Source of the DNA: Bog-473 sp035552095
GTDB lineage: Bacteria > Actinomycetota > Acidimicrobiia > Acidimicrobiales > RAAP-2
DNA length: 64,000 nt
Assembly: GCA_035552095.1 (NCBI GenBank)
Contig: DASZMA010000033.1
Location: forward strand, 1-64,000
Reading direction: 5' to 3'
Shown here in pieces: positions 63,753 through 64,000 of the stretch. Made by a program: the position numbers and the translations under genes. The stretch's first letter is position 1. Each line of letters begins with the position of its first letter. A model generated the notes under the pieces. It did no database searches. It saw only the letters and a list, made by a program, of their open reading frames with translations, and had not been told where the DNA came from.

Positions 63753-64000
63753 TCAGTCAGACTCCTTGCGGAAGTGCGGAGCCTCGTGATGCTCGTGGCG
63801 GTTCTGACGTTCCATCTCTTCGTCCTTGGCCAGCTGGCGCTCCAGGTCGTCCGGCTCGGTGGGAGCCACCGGGAGCAGGTCGGCCACCGGGGCTTCGGGG
63901 GCGTCGTCGGCCGTGTCGTCTGCGGTGTCGCCCACCGTCTCGTCGGCCACCGGGGCCTCGACGATGTCGACCGCGATCTCCTCTTGCCCGTCGGGGGTGT
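63753..64000 (-). CDS. rpsC: probable 30S ribosomal protein S3, C-terminal acidic extension (runs off the window)
   Basis: The minus-strand frame is open to the right edge and ends at 63753. The 82 visible residues are acidic and low in complexity (IAVDIVEAPVADETVGDTAD, DDAPEAPVADLLPVAPTEPD, then a helical LERQLAKDEEMERQNRHEHHEAP). No S3 core is visible. I assign it to rpsC because rpsC directly precedes rplP in the S10 operon of nearly all bacteria; the tail would be an extension after the normal C-terminus. The alternative is an inserted separate gene. Confidence 0.6.
   Translation of the reverse strand, partial: TPDGQEEIAVDIVEAPVADETVGDTADDTADDAPEAPVADLLPVAPTEPDDLERQLAKDEEMERQNRHEHHEAPHFRKESD

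Overview
This window looks like chromosomal DNA of a high-GC Gram-positive bacterium (Actinomycetota), most likely an uncultured or little-studied lineage near Acidimicrobiia. This is an inference from several things: very GC-rich third codon positions, a GuaB3-type IMP dehydrogenase-like protein, a deazaflavin-dependent (DUF385) nitroreductase-family protein, a purN-purH-folD order, a C-minus type zinc-binding S14, and a secreted protein with tandem 42-residue 'FGDAxFYGS' units that I associate with Acidimicrobiia-like genomes. No rRNA, tRNA, CRISPR array, intact insertion sequence or prophage was found. No gene-free stretch exceeds 300 bases; the longest are 8075-8360 (holds a decayed acetyltransferase fragment) and 878-1140 (holds a strong hairpin).

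Layout. 1-11 kb is accessory: a GAF-domain regulator divergent from a STAS anti-anti-sigma protein, a PhyH dioxygenase, a TetR/nitroreductase pair with a clear promoter-operator, an MFS transporter coupled to a GNAT acetyltransferase, a 722-residue secreted repeat protein, a SnoaL/PadR divergent pair separated by only 14 bp, and a Gfo/Idh/MocA oxidoreductase. 10.8-14.8 kb holds an ACT protein and a translationally coupled circularly permuted ATP-grasp / alpha-E / transglutaminase operon. 14.9-29.5 kb, all on the minus strand except one YceI gene, is central metabolism: mdh, a Phd-RelE toxin-antitoxin pair, metF-cupin-folD-purH-purN, sucD-sucC, a stand-alone B12 domain, pcrA, guaA and guaB3. 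29.7-34.5 kb has a hydratase, a broken mazEF module, a Nudix hydrolase, pyrE and groEL-groES under a CIRCE operator. 34.6-41.7 kb is a second accessory island: two tandem secreted paralogues, an SDR-GH13-GT1 operon, and an autoregulated MerR-aldo/keto reductase pair.

From 41.7 kb to the right edge every gene is on the minus strand. Read in transcription order this is rpsC(tail)-rplP-rpmC-rpsQ-rplN-rplX-rplE-rpsN-rpsH-rplF-rplR-rpsE-rpmD-rplO-secY-adk-map, infA-rpmJ-rpsM-rpsK-rpsD-rpoA-rplQ-truA, rplM-rpsI-glmM-glmS-acpS-nnr-alr-udg-tsaE-tsaB-rimI. This is the S10/spc/alpha ribosomal superoperon continuing into cell-wall precursor and t6A genes. Start-stop overlaps (ATGA, GTGA, TTGA, TGATG) join most neighbours.

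The most notable signals are: repeated TANNNT boxes exactly 6-7 nt before start codons (leaderless transcription); acidic extensions on S3, L29 and S17; a CTG start for infA; an 11-glutamine tail replacing the ribosome binding site between two coupled genes; a mazF gene collapsed by an internal deletion; and the absence of tsaD from its usual place between rimI and groES.
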